Shown: piece after piece, positions 9,901-19,508 of the stretch
Numbering within the stretch: position 1 is the first letter of the stretch
Layout: every line of letters starts with the position of its first letter
Assembly (NCBI GenBank): GCA_021734835.1
Contig: JAIPIH010000008.1
Location: 34,809 to 98,808, forward strand
Direction: 5' to 3'
Source: Candidatus Cloacimonadota bacterium
Lineage (GTDB): Bacteria > Cloacimonadota > Cloacimonadia > Cloacimonadales > TCS61
DNA length: 64,000 nt
Program-made: the position numbers and the translations under genes
The notes under the pieces: generated by a model
Seen by the model: the letters and a program-made list of their open reading frames with translations, nothing else
What the model was told of the DNA's origin: nothing
Database searches by the model: none

Positions 9901-10620
9901 CGGTTGTGAAAAAGCTCCCGGACTACTTCCCCAGGCGTCCCACATATATCCTGAATCCCTGTTTAGATCAACTCCATTAGCATTTTCACGATCATCCGCA
10001 ACACGACCGTCCGGATTTACCATGTAATATAACCAGATCTCTCTACTATTTATCAAATTTGTAATTATGGGATCAGAATCATAAGCCAAGCAAAGATCAC
10101 GGGCAAAACGAATGATGTTTTCAGGACCACCTATCTCATCACCATGGATTCCGCCATCAAACATTATTTCTGCTTCATTCTCATTTAATGTTACGTTGTC
10201 TGAAATTTTAAGAGCACCCAGCTCTCTTCCTTGAACAGAAATGCCAAACAAATGTTTTTCAACAATATCGGGAAAAGTATTAGACAAACTATCAGCTAAG
10301 GCTACAATTTCACTATAAGTATGATATTCTTCTCGTGATTTATCCTGCGATAACCAAAAGTTCTCTGCCTTTGATTTAATATCTTTACTAATGATTTTAT
10401 ATTTAAGACCTGTTGCTTTTAAAACTTCTAACTCTGTAGGAATTAAGTAAATAACAGCTTCTCCATGAGGATAAACATCACCTTTAGGATGAAGATCAAT
10501 TAGTTGCTTTAGCTCATTTTGATCACTATATTGCACTCTAATTTCCATCTCGCCTGTGCGCCAGGCAAAAGCTATGTTAAAAATGAATAACAGGAAAATT
10601 ATTATTAGTGTCTTTTTCAT
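6961..10620 (-). CDS. Secreted M14 zinc carboxypeptidase with sorting domain
   Basis: This is a 1219-aa exported metallopeptidase. A signal peptide (~1-19) is followed by an M14 catalytic domain (~95-365). Zinc ligands are visible as His159 and Glu162 in GGIHGDEIGG and His261 in HTTYHSG. The catalytic Glu is Glu332 in SWSMEISYDKNPP, and the substrate-binding VNPDGR and NGVDLNRD motifs are present. After the enzyme come a carboxypeptidase-regulatory-like beta domain (~GLQGIVTDASNGEPVAAS), further beta modules, fibronectin III repeats near 960-1130, and a YPNPFNPETTVSF sorting tail ending in KMILMK. The start is supported by AGGAG 7 nt upstream. It likely trims peptides outside the cell, in keeping with a proteolytic or amino-acid-fermenting lifestyle (inference). 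Confidence 0.93.
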   Translation of the reverse strand: MKKTLIIIFLLFIFNIAFAWRTGEMEIRVQYSDQNELKQLIDLHPKGDVYPHGEAVIYLIPTELEVLKATGLKYKIISKDIKSKAENFWLSQDKSREEYHTYSEIVALADSLSNTFPDIVEKHLFGISVQGRELGALKISDNVTLNENEAEIMFDGGIHGDEIGGPENIIRFARDLCLAYDSDPIITNLINSREIWLYYMVNPDGRVADDRENANGVDLNRDSGYMWDAWGSSPGAFSQPESKALRDCHYNRQFVVHTTYHSGTEYISCPWSYRADQAPDYDHIMQLAGEYSSASGYAIMEFGQGCTGMYPINGSTKDTNYGMMGAISWSMEISYDKNPPANQITTFYNYNKPAMLSMIEHAGYGLQGIVTDASNGEPVAASVFINDYFPCYTDATEGDYHKYVLPGTYEVKIVANGYETQTISGITVTLASATTTDFQLQPVEGQFVYKVAASQIPDNNSEDEGDTPGVIGAPDNRNYSLGKDGWIIVDMQFPIPDCPGNDLIVIEGDPSPESFSAFASNSIDGPWLPLGEGYGSTEFDLADANLYETRFIKIVDDGDGLANVADAGFDLDAVESIAEESGTYIAILGYELEEIIGNGNGYIDPGETLEMTVTIRNNGSLPAEDVTGILSTPSDHVLINDNSYDYGDLTSGEMSEGSFSFTVDTEAPLGGQIPFNLDISANAGSYTTNFDILCLIGVFIEDFETYNFQSFEWEFGGNADWIISNDSFEGSYSAVSSTITHNQSSALILTTDVTISGEISFYHNVSSESGWDFLNFFIDDALLGSWSGISGWEESVYPVTAGTHTFKWSYEKDGSVSNGSDCGWIDYIIFPPMVNNVIQGLITGNVTLEGGNGEVENVIISAGDEFANPNITGEYSLEISPGIYNVQAELEGYSIEIIENVTVEPGLTVNGIDFILTYLDLPNNLEASIVDYNDVVLTWEAPATDPTEAPTKAQESKKRNDIAIISRSETNYRTTRSLLGYKIYKDDSELVEIDSPSTLTYSDEALDAGDYVYTVTALYDEGESVQSAPANVTITLPAPINVSAQSQDPNILLSWEMAAGRGVASYTIYRNTELLAEEVTGSPYEDTNVVSGNYIYNVVAVFDGGWESEMSANAFVSHTGTNNLPLPEVTALTGNYPNPFNPETTVSFSLSESGYVSLTIYNMRGQLVKTLINNQLKAAYHDVVWDGSDNNGKNVSSGIYFYKMQSGKYSSTRKMILMK

Positions 10621-10745
10621 TATTGGCTCCTTTCAGCATACATTACACTTATAACTGCAAACGATCAGCGTAATTATTACTCCATTGAATAAGCTTCCTA
10701 ATTTGATCCAAAACTGAAGATAAGATCAAACTTATTCCAATATTT

Positions 10746-13700
10746 CTATTTATCACAATTTACACAATCTTCATATTTTTCATGTTGCTTGAAACGTGTC
10801 ATACCTAATTTACCAAATAGTGAATCAATCAGAGAATAAATGACCGGAATTACAAATAATGTGAGTATAGTAGCAAACGCTAATCCAAAAGCGATACTCA
10901 CTGCCATTGGTTTATAATCAGATGTAGTGCTGGAATTAGAAATGATAATTGGCATAAACCCAGCTATTGTGGTTACAGTCGTCATAATTATTGGTCGTAA
11001 TCTGATTGCACCAGCATTAATTAATGAGTTCCAGCGGTCAGTTCCGTTAGCTCTTTCACGGTTAACAAAATCCACTAAAACAAGAGCGTCATTCACAACA
11101 ACTCCTGCTAAAGCAACAACTGAGATCATTGTCATCATCGAAAATGGCAAACGAGTTACTAATAATCCAAATACAACTCCTATGAAAGCAAATGGGACTG
11201 TGGTCATAACGATAAACGGCTGTACAGCAGACTTAAATTGAGTTGCTAAAATTGTGAAAATAAGTAGAATTGCAACACCAAACGCTAAGTAAAGTGAACG
11301 ATTAGTTTTACTTTGCTGTTCTGCCTGTCCGCCATATTCGATTTGATAACCGGGAAATCTCTTAGAAAAATCTGAGAGTACCCCACCCGTGCCGGTTAAA
11401 GGATTTCCCTTTAACATCTGTGTAACTTCATCAGCAGTTAGTAGCTTAGTATTTCCATTATCCTGGTAAGTAGTAACTGAACCGGTAACCGTTATCAATC
11501 GTTTTCGATCTCGGTGTTCTATTTGGGAATAGCCGGAACCTATCTCCAGATCAGCAACTTCTTTCAAGGCTATCACACCACCATTAGAGGTTCTAACCGG
11601 CAGGTTTTCCAGATCTTCCAAATCATTGATCTGTTCATCAATTACTCTAACTACAATATCATATTCATCCATTCCTGCGCCACGGTATTTTGAGATATAT
11701 CCTCCATAAGACGCGTATCCTACTAAGGAAGCAATAGTTTGAACGTTGATTCCATAAAAAGCTAGTTTATCATGCTTGGGAATAATACGGATTTCCTTTT
11801 TACCTTCTGAAAAACTGGTATCAAGGTCAGTTGTCCCGGGAATTTTTTCAATTTCGGAAATTATATAAGCCCCAATCTCTTCTAATCTCGTAAGATCATC
11901 TCCCTTGACACGGATTTCGATTTCATTTCCGGTAGGAGGGCCGCCTCTTTCTCCATCTTTGAAGCGATACGTATAAAGCCCTGGCAAATTGTCCAGGTGT
12001 TGTCTGATCCTGTTTTTGATCTGATCATGGGAATATTTCATATTATCCAACTCCACCAGGTCAATTTTTACAGTTGCATTCCTTGTATCCACTTGATTAC
12101 GATGATTTTCTGAATACTGTCCAACTGTACTGACAACAGCCTCAACATCTTCTTTCTCCGGCATATTGAGAACAAAATCTTCTATCTGAACAACTATTTC
12201 ATCAGTTTTTTCCAAACTTGTACCTGTTGGCGATTGCAGATTTATTACAATTACTTTTGGTTTACCACGAGAGAAAAACTGGAATTTTACGAGTCCGAAG
12301 CGCAATGCAAGTACAGATAAAATAAAAGCAGTTATCAGGATAATTACCGTACGACCTCTATATTTTAAAACTTTTGTTACAGCTCTGCGGTATTTTTTTA
12401 CCAACCAATCATGCAGTTTATGCTCCTTATCCTCTCTATTAAAGTTACTTTTCCCGCTCAATTCGGAGACATGTGACGGCAGAATTACTAAACTTTCAAA
12501 TAAAGAAGCTAATAGGGCTGCTGTAACGACAATTGGAAATACGCTGAAAAATTTTCCCATAACACCTTCCATTAGAAGTAATGGCATAAAGGCAGCTACA
12601 GTAGTTGTAATAGCAGCCACAACCGGCCAGGCTATTTCTTGAGTACCTTTGATAGCAGCTTCCTTCGGGGATAATCCCATTTCACGGTACCGATGAATAT
12701 TTTCCAGTACTATAATTGCATCATCAACGATCATACCTAAAACTAATATCAGTGCAAACAAACTCAAGTTGTTTAGTGTTACATCAAGCTGATTAATAAT
12801 GATGAATGCTAAGAGGAAACTGAAGGGGATTCCCCATGCGGCAAAAAGCGCATTTTTCCAACCAATAAAAATCCACAACACTATGAACACCAGAAAAATA
12901 CCGAGCAATGCATTATTACCAAGCGTACTAATGCTATTCCGAACTCTGATCGAGCCATCGTTCCTAACCTCCACCGAAAGACCTTCTAACCGTTTTTCGA
13001 ATTCAGCAGCTTTAAGCCGGATCTCTTTCATAACACTAATGATATTCCCATCTGCTTTTTTAAAAATATCTACTGTCACAGCTTTGTTACCATTCAATTT
13101 ACTGATTGTTACAGCTTCTTCTAAAGTGTCACGCACAGCAGCTACATCTTCTATTCGCACCGATCTACCATTTGCGTCCATCTTCACTACCAGATCTCCG
13201 ATTTGATCGATATTATCAAATTCACCCATTGTGCGTATGAGAAATTCAGCATAACCAACTTTGATAGAACCACTGGGTGCGTTCAAATTCCTCATATTAA
13301 TGGAAGTAGCCAGATCGTTTAAGGAAATTCCATATTCTTTCAGTTTATTCATATCACTGTCTATCCAGATCTGACGATTACGCGTTCCTGCAATGTTAAC
13401 TTTGGAAATATAATTGAGTTCTAATATTTCATCTTTAAAATCATCCGCCAATTCCCTAAGAGCATTATCAGAAAGATCACCACCGATCGCAACAGTACAG
13501 ATCTCATTCACTTCCCTCATTTTGAGCTGTAATATATATGGATCATCAGCCCCAGCAGGCAGATTATTAACCTTTTCCATTTCAGTATTCAACTGCTGCC
13601 ACGCTTTATCAATATCTGCCTTGGGATCAATCTGAATATAGATCGTTGCTCTCCCTTCTGAAGCGGTTGAAGATATATGATCAACATTTTCTAAATCAGA

Positions 13701-13913
13701 TAGCTGATCTTCTATCCTTTTTACAACAAGTTTTTCCATCTCTGCAGGTGAAACACCGCGGTAAGTCACCATAATATAAAAAGCTCCGAAATCTACTGCC
13801 GGAGTTTCCTCTTTCGGCATATTGATCATTGTGTATAATCCAAAAATAAAAACGATTATCATGATCATATTTATCAATACACTATTATCCACTGAAAATT
13901 TTGCTAAAGACAT
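10746..13913 (-). CDS. RND family inner-membrane efflux transporter
   Basis: This is a 1055-aa HAE-1/AcrB-like proton-driven pump. The N-terminal helix, the two large periplasmic loops and the second TM bundle are all present. TM4 carries the proton-relay Asp pair at 397-398 (LGMIVDDAIIVLENIHRYREMG). The C-terminal half repeats the fold (VALAGVVVNDALVLVDFVNRER). It is the last gene of the PadR-TolC-MFP-RND operon, 114 bp after the membrane fusion protein, and its start has GGAG 6 nt upstream. The substrate cannot be read from sequence; a drug, solvent or lipid-like compound is typical. Confidence 0.95.
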   Translation of the reverse strand: MSLAKFSVDNSVLINMIMIIVFIFGLYTMINMPKEETPAVDFGAFYIMVTYRGVSPAEMEKLVVKRIEDQLSDLENVDHISSTASEGRATIYIQIDPKADIDKAWQQLNTEMEKVNNLPAGADDPYILQLKMREVNEICTVAIGGDLSDNALRELADDFKDEILELNYISKVNIAGTRNRQIWIDSDMNKLKEYGISLNDLATSINMRNLNAPSGSIKVGYAEFLIRTMGEFDNIDQIGDLVVKMDANGRSVRIEDVAAVRDTLEEAVTISKLNGNKAVTVDIFKKADGNIISVMKEIRLKAAEFEKRLEGLSVEVRNDGSIRVRNSISTLGNNALLGIFLVFIVLWIFIGWKNALFAAWGIPFSFLLAFIIINQLDVTLNNLSLFALILVLGMIVDDAIIVLENIHRYREMGLSPKEAAIKGTQEIAWPVVAAITTTVAAFMPLLLMEGVMGKFFSVFPIVVTAALLASLFESLVILPSHVSELSGKSNFNREDKEHKLHDWLVKKYRRAVTKVLKYRGRTVIILITAFILSVLALRFGLVKFQFFSRGKPKVIVINLQSPTGTSLEKTDEIVVQIEDFVLNMPEKEDVEAVVSTVGQYSENHRNQVDTRNATVKIDLVELDNMKYSHDQIKNRIRQHLDNLPGLYTYRFKDGERGGPPTGNEIEIRVKGDDLTRLEEIGAYIISEIEKIPGTTDLDTSFSEGKKEIRIIPKHDKLAFYGINVQTIASLVGYASYGGYISKYRGAGMDEYDIVVRVIDEQINDLEDLENLPVRTSNGGVIALKEVADLEIGSGYSQIEHRDRKRLITVTGSVTTYQDNGNTKLLTADEVTQMLKGNPLTGTGGVLSDFSKRFPGYQIEYGGQAEQQSKTNRSLYLAFGVAILLIFTILATQFKSAVQPFIVMTTVPFAFIGVVFGLLVTRLPFSMMTMISVVALAGVVVNDALVLVDFVNRERANGTDRWNSLINAGAIRLRPIIMTTVTTIAGFMPIIISNSSTTSDYKPMAVSIAFGLAFATILTLFVIPVIYSLIDSLFGKLGMTRFKQHEKYEDCVNCDK

Positions 13914-14027
13914 ATAAACTCCATTAATTTTTTGCAGCTGCAGATTTCACTGGCAGCTTTAAATAAGGATTAGACAATTTCATATTTTAGAAAGTTATAA
14001 ATTTTCATTCCACAGAACTCATTAAGA

Positions 14028-15131
14028 TCACTCGAAACTGAATCCTGATTTAACATCGACAAGTGAACCATCTGAAAGACTGTCTATTCCATCTATCACT
14101 AACATATCTCCTGCTTCTAACCCGCTGGTAATAATCACATTATTTGCGACTTTTTCCCCTAATTCGACAATTCTCATTTCTGCTCGGTTTTCAGAATTTA
14201 TTATATAAACAAACTTTTTATCGTATTTTTCCCGTAGATTTTCAATAGAGGTGTATAAGACATCTTTATATGTTTTGGAAAAAATTCGACCTGCAACTAT
14301 CATACCGGAGTAAAGCTCAAGATCAGGATTTTCCAGTATAATTTCTACCGGATAATTATTTCCACCCGAGACTGGGCGAATTCCCACACCGGAAATTTTA
14401 CCTGCATAATTTTTCCCTTGATAAGCTATTGTGACTTTATCGCCTTTTTTCACGTATGAAATATCCGATTCACCAATACCAGTTTTAATGATCAGTTTTT
14501 TGGAATTTACAATACCAGCAATATACTTTCCTGAGCTTACCATTTCTCCTATCTTTAAATTCAATTCCGTCAGAAAACCTGATACTGGAACATTAAATTC
14601 GGAATTTTCATAGTTCTTTCTGGCTATTTCAGAAGCTGCCATAAGGCCATTATATCCAGCCTGAGCATTTTTCTGATTGCTTTTTACCTGAAGATATTCT
14701 TCCGCCGAGATCATTTGTTTGCTATATAAATTCTCCGCTGCTTTGAGTTTAATGTTAGCTGATTCCAGAGCTGCTTCTCCTGCCATTAGAGCTGCTTTTG
14801 CTTGTTCCAATTGGTTTTTTGCATAAGTATTATCCACACGGCCAATAGACTCACCTTTTTCTACCCATTCTCCCAAGTTTTTATAAATTTCTACGACTTT
14901 ACCATTTGTTTCACTGATCACATTTACGTCGGTAATTCCCTCTAATTTACCTGTAAACTTGATAAATTTATCCAGATTGCTCAGCTGCATACTTTGGACC
15001 ATCACCAGGATCGCCTCTTCTTTCTTTTTATCACCAACTTTATTTTTTGCTGATGATTGAGATTTTGAACAAGCAACTAACAACGTAGCTATCAGCAACG
15101 CCTGGAAAGTAACTTTTAATAATTTTCTCAT
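14028..15131 (-). CDS. RND efflux membrane fusion protein (lipoprotein)
   Basis: This is a 367-aa periplasmic adaptor that links the RND pump to TolC. A lipoprotein signal (LLVAC, Cys21) anchors it in the inner membrane. A split biotinyl-lipoyl-like domain (ETNGKVVEIYKNLGEWVEKGESIGRVD and later NVPVSGFLTELNLKIGEMVSSG) brackets an alpha-hairpin, followed by a beta-barrel (KKGDKVTIAYQGKNYAGKISGV) and a membrane-proximal domain. Its ATG overlaps the TolC stop codon as ATGA, so translation is probably coupled. RBS GGAGGAAAT. Confidence 0.94.
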   Translation of the reverse strand: MRKLLKVTFQALLIATLLVACSKSQSSAKNKVGDKKKEEAILVMVQSMQLSNLDKFIKFTGKLEGITDVNVISETNGKVVEIYKNLGEWVEKGESIGRVDNTYAKNQLEQAKAALMAGEAALESANIKLKAAENLYSKQMISAEEYLQVKSNQKNAQAGYNGLMAASEIARKNYENSEFNVPVSGFLTELNLKIGEMVSSGKYIAGIVNSKKLIIKTGIGESDISYVKKGDKVTIAYQGKNYAGKISGVGIRPVSGGNNYPVEIILENPDLELYSGMIVAGRIFSKTYKDVLYTSIENLREKYDKKFVYIINSENRAEMRIVELGEKVANNVIITSGLEAGDMLVIDGIDSLSDGSLVDVKSGFSFE

Positions 15132-16465
15132 TTATTTCCTCCGTAAGTATTCAAAATTTTATTTAATACCTCTTCATCTTCTGTTCCCATTAAACTGAGA
15201 AGATAAGATTTAGCACTTAAATAGTCATAGAAACCTATTGCTGCTTGATTCTGAGCAGAGTTATACATGATCTCACTCGAAAGTAGTTCATTTGCCGTGA
15301 TAAGTCCATTTGCAAACCGTTCTTTCATCTGCTCGTATGTTTCCCGGGAATACTCCAAAACCATTTGAGATGAATTGACCGTCTTAGCCGCCGATATTAA
15401 ATTCAATACAGAACTTTTCATGGAAAGCTCAATAGTCTTCCGGGTCGACTCAAAACTATATTTTGCCTTTTTCATATTATTGCGGGCAACTGCGACTTTC
15501 AATCCATTGTTAACCAGTGGAAAGATCGGCACAGATACATTAATTCCAATCTGACCGACATTATTATTGAAATCTGCTTCGAAATTATATTTTGACCAAC
15601 TTTTCATATATTGTAAATTTATAGTTGGCAGAAAGTTCCCTGTAGCCAGTAACAATGATTTGTTACTCGTTTTTATAGATAGTTCCGAGATCTTTAGAGC
15701 TGGATTATGTTTCTTACCAATTAACAAAATCTCTGATACTATATCAACACTCTTTTCAAAGTTTGTTTCCTGCAATATCTGTAACTCAAGTTGATGATCA
15801 TCACTTGGAATATCCAGAATATCTTCGATCTTTTCCAAACTCAAAAAATTGGCCAGATCAATCATAGTTGTTTGATAGTGAGTCTCCATTTTGATAAGAT
15901 CAACTTCTTTTGATGCTTGCTCAGCTCTCATTTGTAGATAACCAGCTTTAGATAGCGATCCTGTTTCGTATTTGACTTTAGCGATCTCCGTATTGGTTTG
16001 AGAAGTTTGAAGATTTTTTTTTGCAATTTCGAGCAGTGCTTTGTTTTTCAGAACTGAGAAATATTTGTCCTCAACACTATTGAGAGTCTTGAGCCGAGAA
16101 CTTTTTAGAGATTCATTTGCGATTTTATACGAATCTCTGCTTATAGCTGCTCCCAGCCACAATTTACCGCCATTGAAAATCGGTTGATTGACTACCAGTT
16201 GACAACTATAAACGCCGTCATAAGTATCGGTTGTATTAAGAAAAGCTATTTCTTCCTCATATTGAGTGTAGCCTCCACTCAGGGAAGCTGAAGGAACCAA
16301 ATTAAGATAATTGTTCCACAAGCTGTTCTTACTGGCCTTATCCGCTTCTACTTCAGCTAGAAGATCAGGATTTTTATTCAAAGATATTTGTCTTGCTTCC
16401 TGCAAACTAAGTGAATTCAAAGAAATCGCTAAAACCATAAATAATAGCATGGCTAAATGTCTCAT
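15128..16465 (-). CDS. TolC family outer-membrane efflux protein
   Basis: This is a 445-aa outer-membrane channel. It has a signal peptide (MRHLAMLLFMVLAISLNSLS) and two repeated long alpha-helical segments with TolC-type features (SLQEARQISLNKNPDLLA; AKVKYETGSLSKAGYLQMRAE; ERFANGLITANELLSSE). It should form the trimeric exit duct for the RND pump downstream. The start codon overlaps the PadR stop (ATGA) and the stop overlaps the adaptor start, so three genes are translationally chained. Confidence 0.94.
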   Translation of the reverse strand: MRHLAMLLFMVLAISLNSLSLQEARQISLNKNPDLLAEVEADKASKNSLWNNYLNLVPSASLSGGYTQYEEEIAFLNTTDTYDGVYSCQLVVNQPIFNGGKLWLGAAISRDSYKIANESLKSSRLKTLNSVEDKYFSVLKNKALLEIAKKNLQTSQTNTEIAKVKYETGSLSKAGYLQMRAEQASKEVDLIKMETHYQTTMIDLANFLSLEKIEDILDIPSDDHQLELQILQETNFEKSVDIVSEILLIGKKHNPALKISELSIKTSNKSLLLATGNFLPTINLQYMKSWSKYNFEADFNNNVGQIGINVSVPIFPLVNNGLKVAVARNNMKKAKYSFESTRKTIELSMKSSVLNLISAAKTVNSSQMVLEYSRETYEQMKERFANGLITANELLSSEIMYNSAQNQAAIGFYDYLSAKSYLLSLMGTEDEEVLNKILNTYGGNK

Positions 16466-17043
16466 ACTTCCTCCGAGAAATCTTTTAAGTTTTCAGGTAA
16501 AACAGCATTCTCTTGCAGTTCCGAAATTGTCTGCAGCTGCACCTTCATAATCTCATTCATTTTATTCATCATGATCTCTACATAAAAGGGAAAAGTTGAA
16601 GCATCTTCTTTTTGCATTACTTTCTGCCGTTTTTCCAGTATGCTTGCCATAAGTTCACGTATTTTTTGCTCGTGAATTGATAAAGCTCTGATAAATTCTG
16701 ATCTAGTGATGTTGTTTTTTACAAACCTGACAGCATGCCAGAAATCCATAGGCGAGGCTTGAACATCTTCCTGGAAAAGAAAATTCCGTAATATTTTCAA
16801 AAAGTGCTGATGACCATCTTCTGTTATTGTGAAAACTTTTTTGGGGGGATTATGTTCCTCTTGTTTCATTTCTCCAACAATATATCCTTTCTTTTCCAGT
16901 CGTTGTAACGCTTTGTAAACCGATGCTATTTTGACCTTTGTCCAGAAGACCAAACCTCTTTTTTCAAAGAAACTAACGATCTTATAACCATGCATTGGTT
17001 GTTCCATCAACAGTCCCAGAACAATTAGATTAACTCTCGACAT
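16462..17043 (-). CDS. PadR family transcriptional regulator
   Basis: The winged-helix PadR domain covers about residues 1-100 (VNLIVLGLLMEQPMHGYKIVSFFEKRGLVFW...IASVYKALQRLEKKGYIVGEM) and is followed by an alpha-helical Vir-type dimerisation domain. A longer frame runs to 17112, but GGAGG at 17048-17052 places the start at the ATG of 17043 (or the adjacent ATG at 17046), and PadR proteins usually begin here. First gene of the efflux operon, so it likely represses its own promoter and responds to an efflux substrate (family knowledge plus inference). Confidence 0.9.
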   Translation of the reverse strand: MSRVNLIVLGLLMEQPMHGYKIVSFFEKRGLVFWTKVKIASVYKALQRLEKKGYIVGEMKQEEHNPPKKVFTITEDGHQHFLKILRNFLFQEDVQASPMDFWHAVRFVKNNITRSEFIRALSIHEQKIRELMASILEKRQKVMQKEDASTFPFYVEIMMNKMNEIMKVQLQTISELQENAVLPENLKDFSEEV

Positions 17044-17118
17044 CATACCTCCAAATGATAAAAATTTTGATTTTATCAATTTCACAAAATAATTTCCCCA
17101 TACTACTGTCAAGTATAT

Positions 17119-17135
17119 TATTATAAAGTATAATA
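17119..17135. promoter_or_regulatory. Inverted repeat, candidate PadR operator
   Basis: TATTATA-AAG-TATAATA is a perfect 7-bp palindrome in the divergent region between the padR-like gene and the Bax-like gene. It overlaps a plausible -10 hexamer for the efflux operon. The base composition is AT-rich, so chance occurrence is possible. Confidence 0.3.
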
Positions 17136-17315
17136 GCGCGACATCTTTTCCGCATCCAATATTTTTTAAAAAATAAATTCATAACAAGTTGTTAATAAAG
17201 GAATAAGCTGTAATAAAATATTTTTTTGGCTTGACACGATAACCTCGATAAAAATTTGTCACTAACTTGCTTTAAAGCAAGTGAATAAGTAAGTAAAAAG
17301 TAATGGAGACGAAGA

Positions 17316-18092
17316 TTGTCAAAAAATAAAATATTATCGTTATTATTGATCATAATGGTACTGAGCTTCGCATTGAATGATATACTATCTGCTAACCTGG
17401 TACCTGAATGTTCAATTCACAAAGTAGATAAATATAGTAAAATACCAAATTTTATAAATTACAAAACACCTGCTAAACGAATTCAATATTTCTATACATT
17501 TTTAACACCAATCGTAAATAATGAAAATAGCAAGATATTATGTGATCGCCGAAAATTAACAAGGATAATGGCACAGACGGAATCTAAGAAACTTAGGGAA
17601 AATGATATAAACTGGTTGAAACAGAAGGCTGCATATTACAAGCTAAGATCTTTTTCTTACAACAATGAACAGGATTTAAAGAAATTGAAGGGTAGGATTG
17701 ACATCATACCAGTAGAGATTGTATTATCCCAAGCAGCAATTGAGTCAGCTTATGGCACTTCCGGTTTTGCTAGAAGAGCAAACAATTTATTTGGTATGAG
17801 AACATATTCAAAAACAAATGGTCTTATCCCGCAGAATATTCCTCAGAATTCCGGGATTTACGTTGCTAAATATGAAAGCGTAAATCAATCTGTGCAAAGT
17901 TATTGCAGAAATCTTAATACTCATAAGGCTTACGCTAATTTTAGAAAAAAACGTTCTGAATTAAGGGCCGGCAATTCCCCGCTTGATCCATTTCAACTTG
18001 TCACAAACCTGATCGCCTATTCTGAAGAAGGTCCTAGATACATTAATAAAATAACCAGAGTAATGGAGAAAAACGTCAATCTATTAAACTGA
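17316..18092 (+). CDS. Bax-like peptidoglycan N-acetylglucosaminidase
   Basis: This is a 258-aa exported GH73/Bax-type glucosaminidase. It has an N-terminal hydrophobic signal (KILSLLLIIMVLSFAL). The catalytic region includes IVLSQAAIESAYGTSGFARRANNLFGM, where the Glu of AAIES is the expected catalytic acid, and AYSEEGPRYINKI near the C-terminus, as in Bax and FlgJ relatives. The start is TTG with GGAG 8 nt upstream; no in-frame ATG is better placed. It is transcribed divergently from the efflux operon. Its role is probably cell-wall remodelling. Confidence 0.85.
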   Translation: MSKNKILSLLLIIMVLSFALNDILSANLVPECSIHKVDKYSKIPNFINYKTPAKRIQYFYTFLTPIVNNENSKILCDRRKLTRIMAQTESKKLRENDINWLKQKAAYYKLRSFSYNNEQDLKKLKGRIDIIPVEIVLSQAAIESAYGTSGFARRANNLFGMRTYSKTNGLIPQNIPQNSGIYVAKYESVNQSVQSYCRNLNTHKAYANFRKKRSELRAGNSPLDPFQLVTNLIAYSEEGPRYINKITRVMEKNVNLLN

Positions 18093-18263
18093 AAATACTA
18101 ATTTTTAAATCCTATCATAATCAGTTTTCATTTTTACTTTTCTTAATATGCAATACCCTAGGTGTTAAGCTTTGATACTCAAATTGTCATCGTAAAAGTA
18201 AAAAATAGTTGCATAATAAAATCTAATAATAAAGTTTGATTTTAATATTCTGAGTAAGGAGCT

Positions 18264-19508
18264 ATGATGCAAAAAGCAACAATAATATTTATGCTGATAC
18301 TTGTCCCCTTGATCTGCTTTGCAGAAAATTATTCATTGGAAGAATTAATTAATATTGGTTTAGAACATTCTTTTCCTATTAAGCAGGAAACCGTAAATTT
18401 ACAGAATTCTTCCAGTCAATTTAGGAGTAGCTTATACGGTATATTACCGCAAGTGACTGCAGGTGTGAACAAAACAAAGAGCTACGACCCATCTGAAACA
18501 GATTGGAATGATAGTGGATATTTAAATATTTCTAAGAGCTTCTTCATGAATGACCCATCCTATTACAATGTTCGAACTTCAATTTACAGTATGAAGAATG
18601 CCGAACTTTCATTTGATGAAACGAGAAAACAAATCGCATATTACATTTTTTCCAACTATTTAAATATCTTGGAACTGCAGGAAACTTTGGCTATTCAAGA
18701 AAAAAATCTGGAATTACAAAACAAGATTAAAAGTAATATCAAAGTGCAGTATGAAACTGGTGATAAATCCCTACTTGAACTGAAGAAGAGTGAAATTTCA
18801 TTGTTGGATTATGAGATCGCTTTGAATGAAGCATCAAATTCTCTTTCTAAAACCAGAAAGGAACTTTTTACCTATTTGAATATAGAAGATGAAGGTTTCG
18901 ACTTTGAAAAACCGGAATTCAAACTGGATCTACATAAAACTGATTTTCAAACAAATAATACTTTATTGAAGAAATATTATTCTCTGGAAATTAACAAATT
19001 ATCACATTTCCAAACAGTTATGGCTTTATTCCCTTCTGTTTCAATAGGATACAATCTTGTTCATAATGATAGCGATGATCTGGGTTCTTTTTCAAATTAT
19101 AATCGGAATTCTCAATCTATTTCTTTATCTGCCAGCTGGAATATTTTCGGTATTTTTGATAACCTTGAAAGAGCTTCCCGGAGTAAAAGAAATCTCAAAA
19201 TACTTAGGTTAGATTACGAAAAAACAATAAAGGACAATAGCAGTGAGCTAACAAATTTATACAATGATCTGGAAACTTTAAAAAAATCTTATGATCTTTA
19301 TGAAGAGAAATTGTCATTGGCAGAAGAAACTTTGAAAATGGCCAGAGAAAATTACCGCTTTGGTATAATAAGTTTATTAGATCTTGATAGTTCCAAGATT
19401 GAATATCAGAATACTTTGTTAGATCGTATTCAAGTTTACTATCAACTGATGAAAATTCAAGAAAAAATCAACTTACTACAATCGAATAAAATATTAGATA
19501 AATTCTAA
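18264..19508 (+). CDS. TolC-like outer-membrane efflux protein (orphan)
   Basis: This is a 414-aa TolC-family protein with a signal peptide (ATIIFMLILVPLICFAEN) and two helical repeats (YSLEELINIGLEHSFPIKQETVNLQ; KVQYETGDKSLLELKKSEISLLDYEIALNEA; ARENYRFGIISLLDLDSSKIEYQNTL). Unlike the copy at 15-16 kb it has no pump or adaptor beside it. It may serve another exporter or a type I secretion system elsewhere. RBS AAGGAG lies before the tandem ATGATG start. Confidence 0.87.
   Translation: MMQKATIIFMLILVPLICFAENYSLEELINIGLEHSFPIKQETVNLQNSSSQFRSSLYGILPQVTAGVNKTKSYDPSETDWNDSGYLNISKSFFMNDPSYYNVRTSIYSMKNAELSFDETRKQIAYYIFSNYLNILELQETLAIQEKNLELQNKIKSNIKVQYETGDKSLLELKKSEISLLDYEIALNEASNSLSKTRKELFTYLNIEDEGFDFEKPEFKLDLHKTDFQTNNTLLKKYYSLEINKLSHFQTVMALFPSVSIGYNLVHNDSDDLGSFSNYNRNSQSISLSASWNIFGIFDNLERASRSKRNLKILRLDYEKTIKDNSSELTNLYNDLETLKKSYDLYEEKLSLAEETLKMARENYRFGIISLLDLDSSKIEYQNTLLDRIQVYYQLMKIQEKINLLQSNKILDKF

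Noticed and set aside
12799..13206. 135-codon plus-strand frame within the RND pump gene
   Set aside because: It is the reverse complement of a strongly conserved coding region and has no family resemblance; a shadow frame.
17231..17262. TTGACA upstream of the Bax-like gene as a full sigma-70 promoter
   Set aside because: No acceptable -10 hexamer at 16-18 bp spacing; mentioned only in the promoter-pattern finding.
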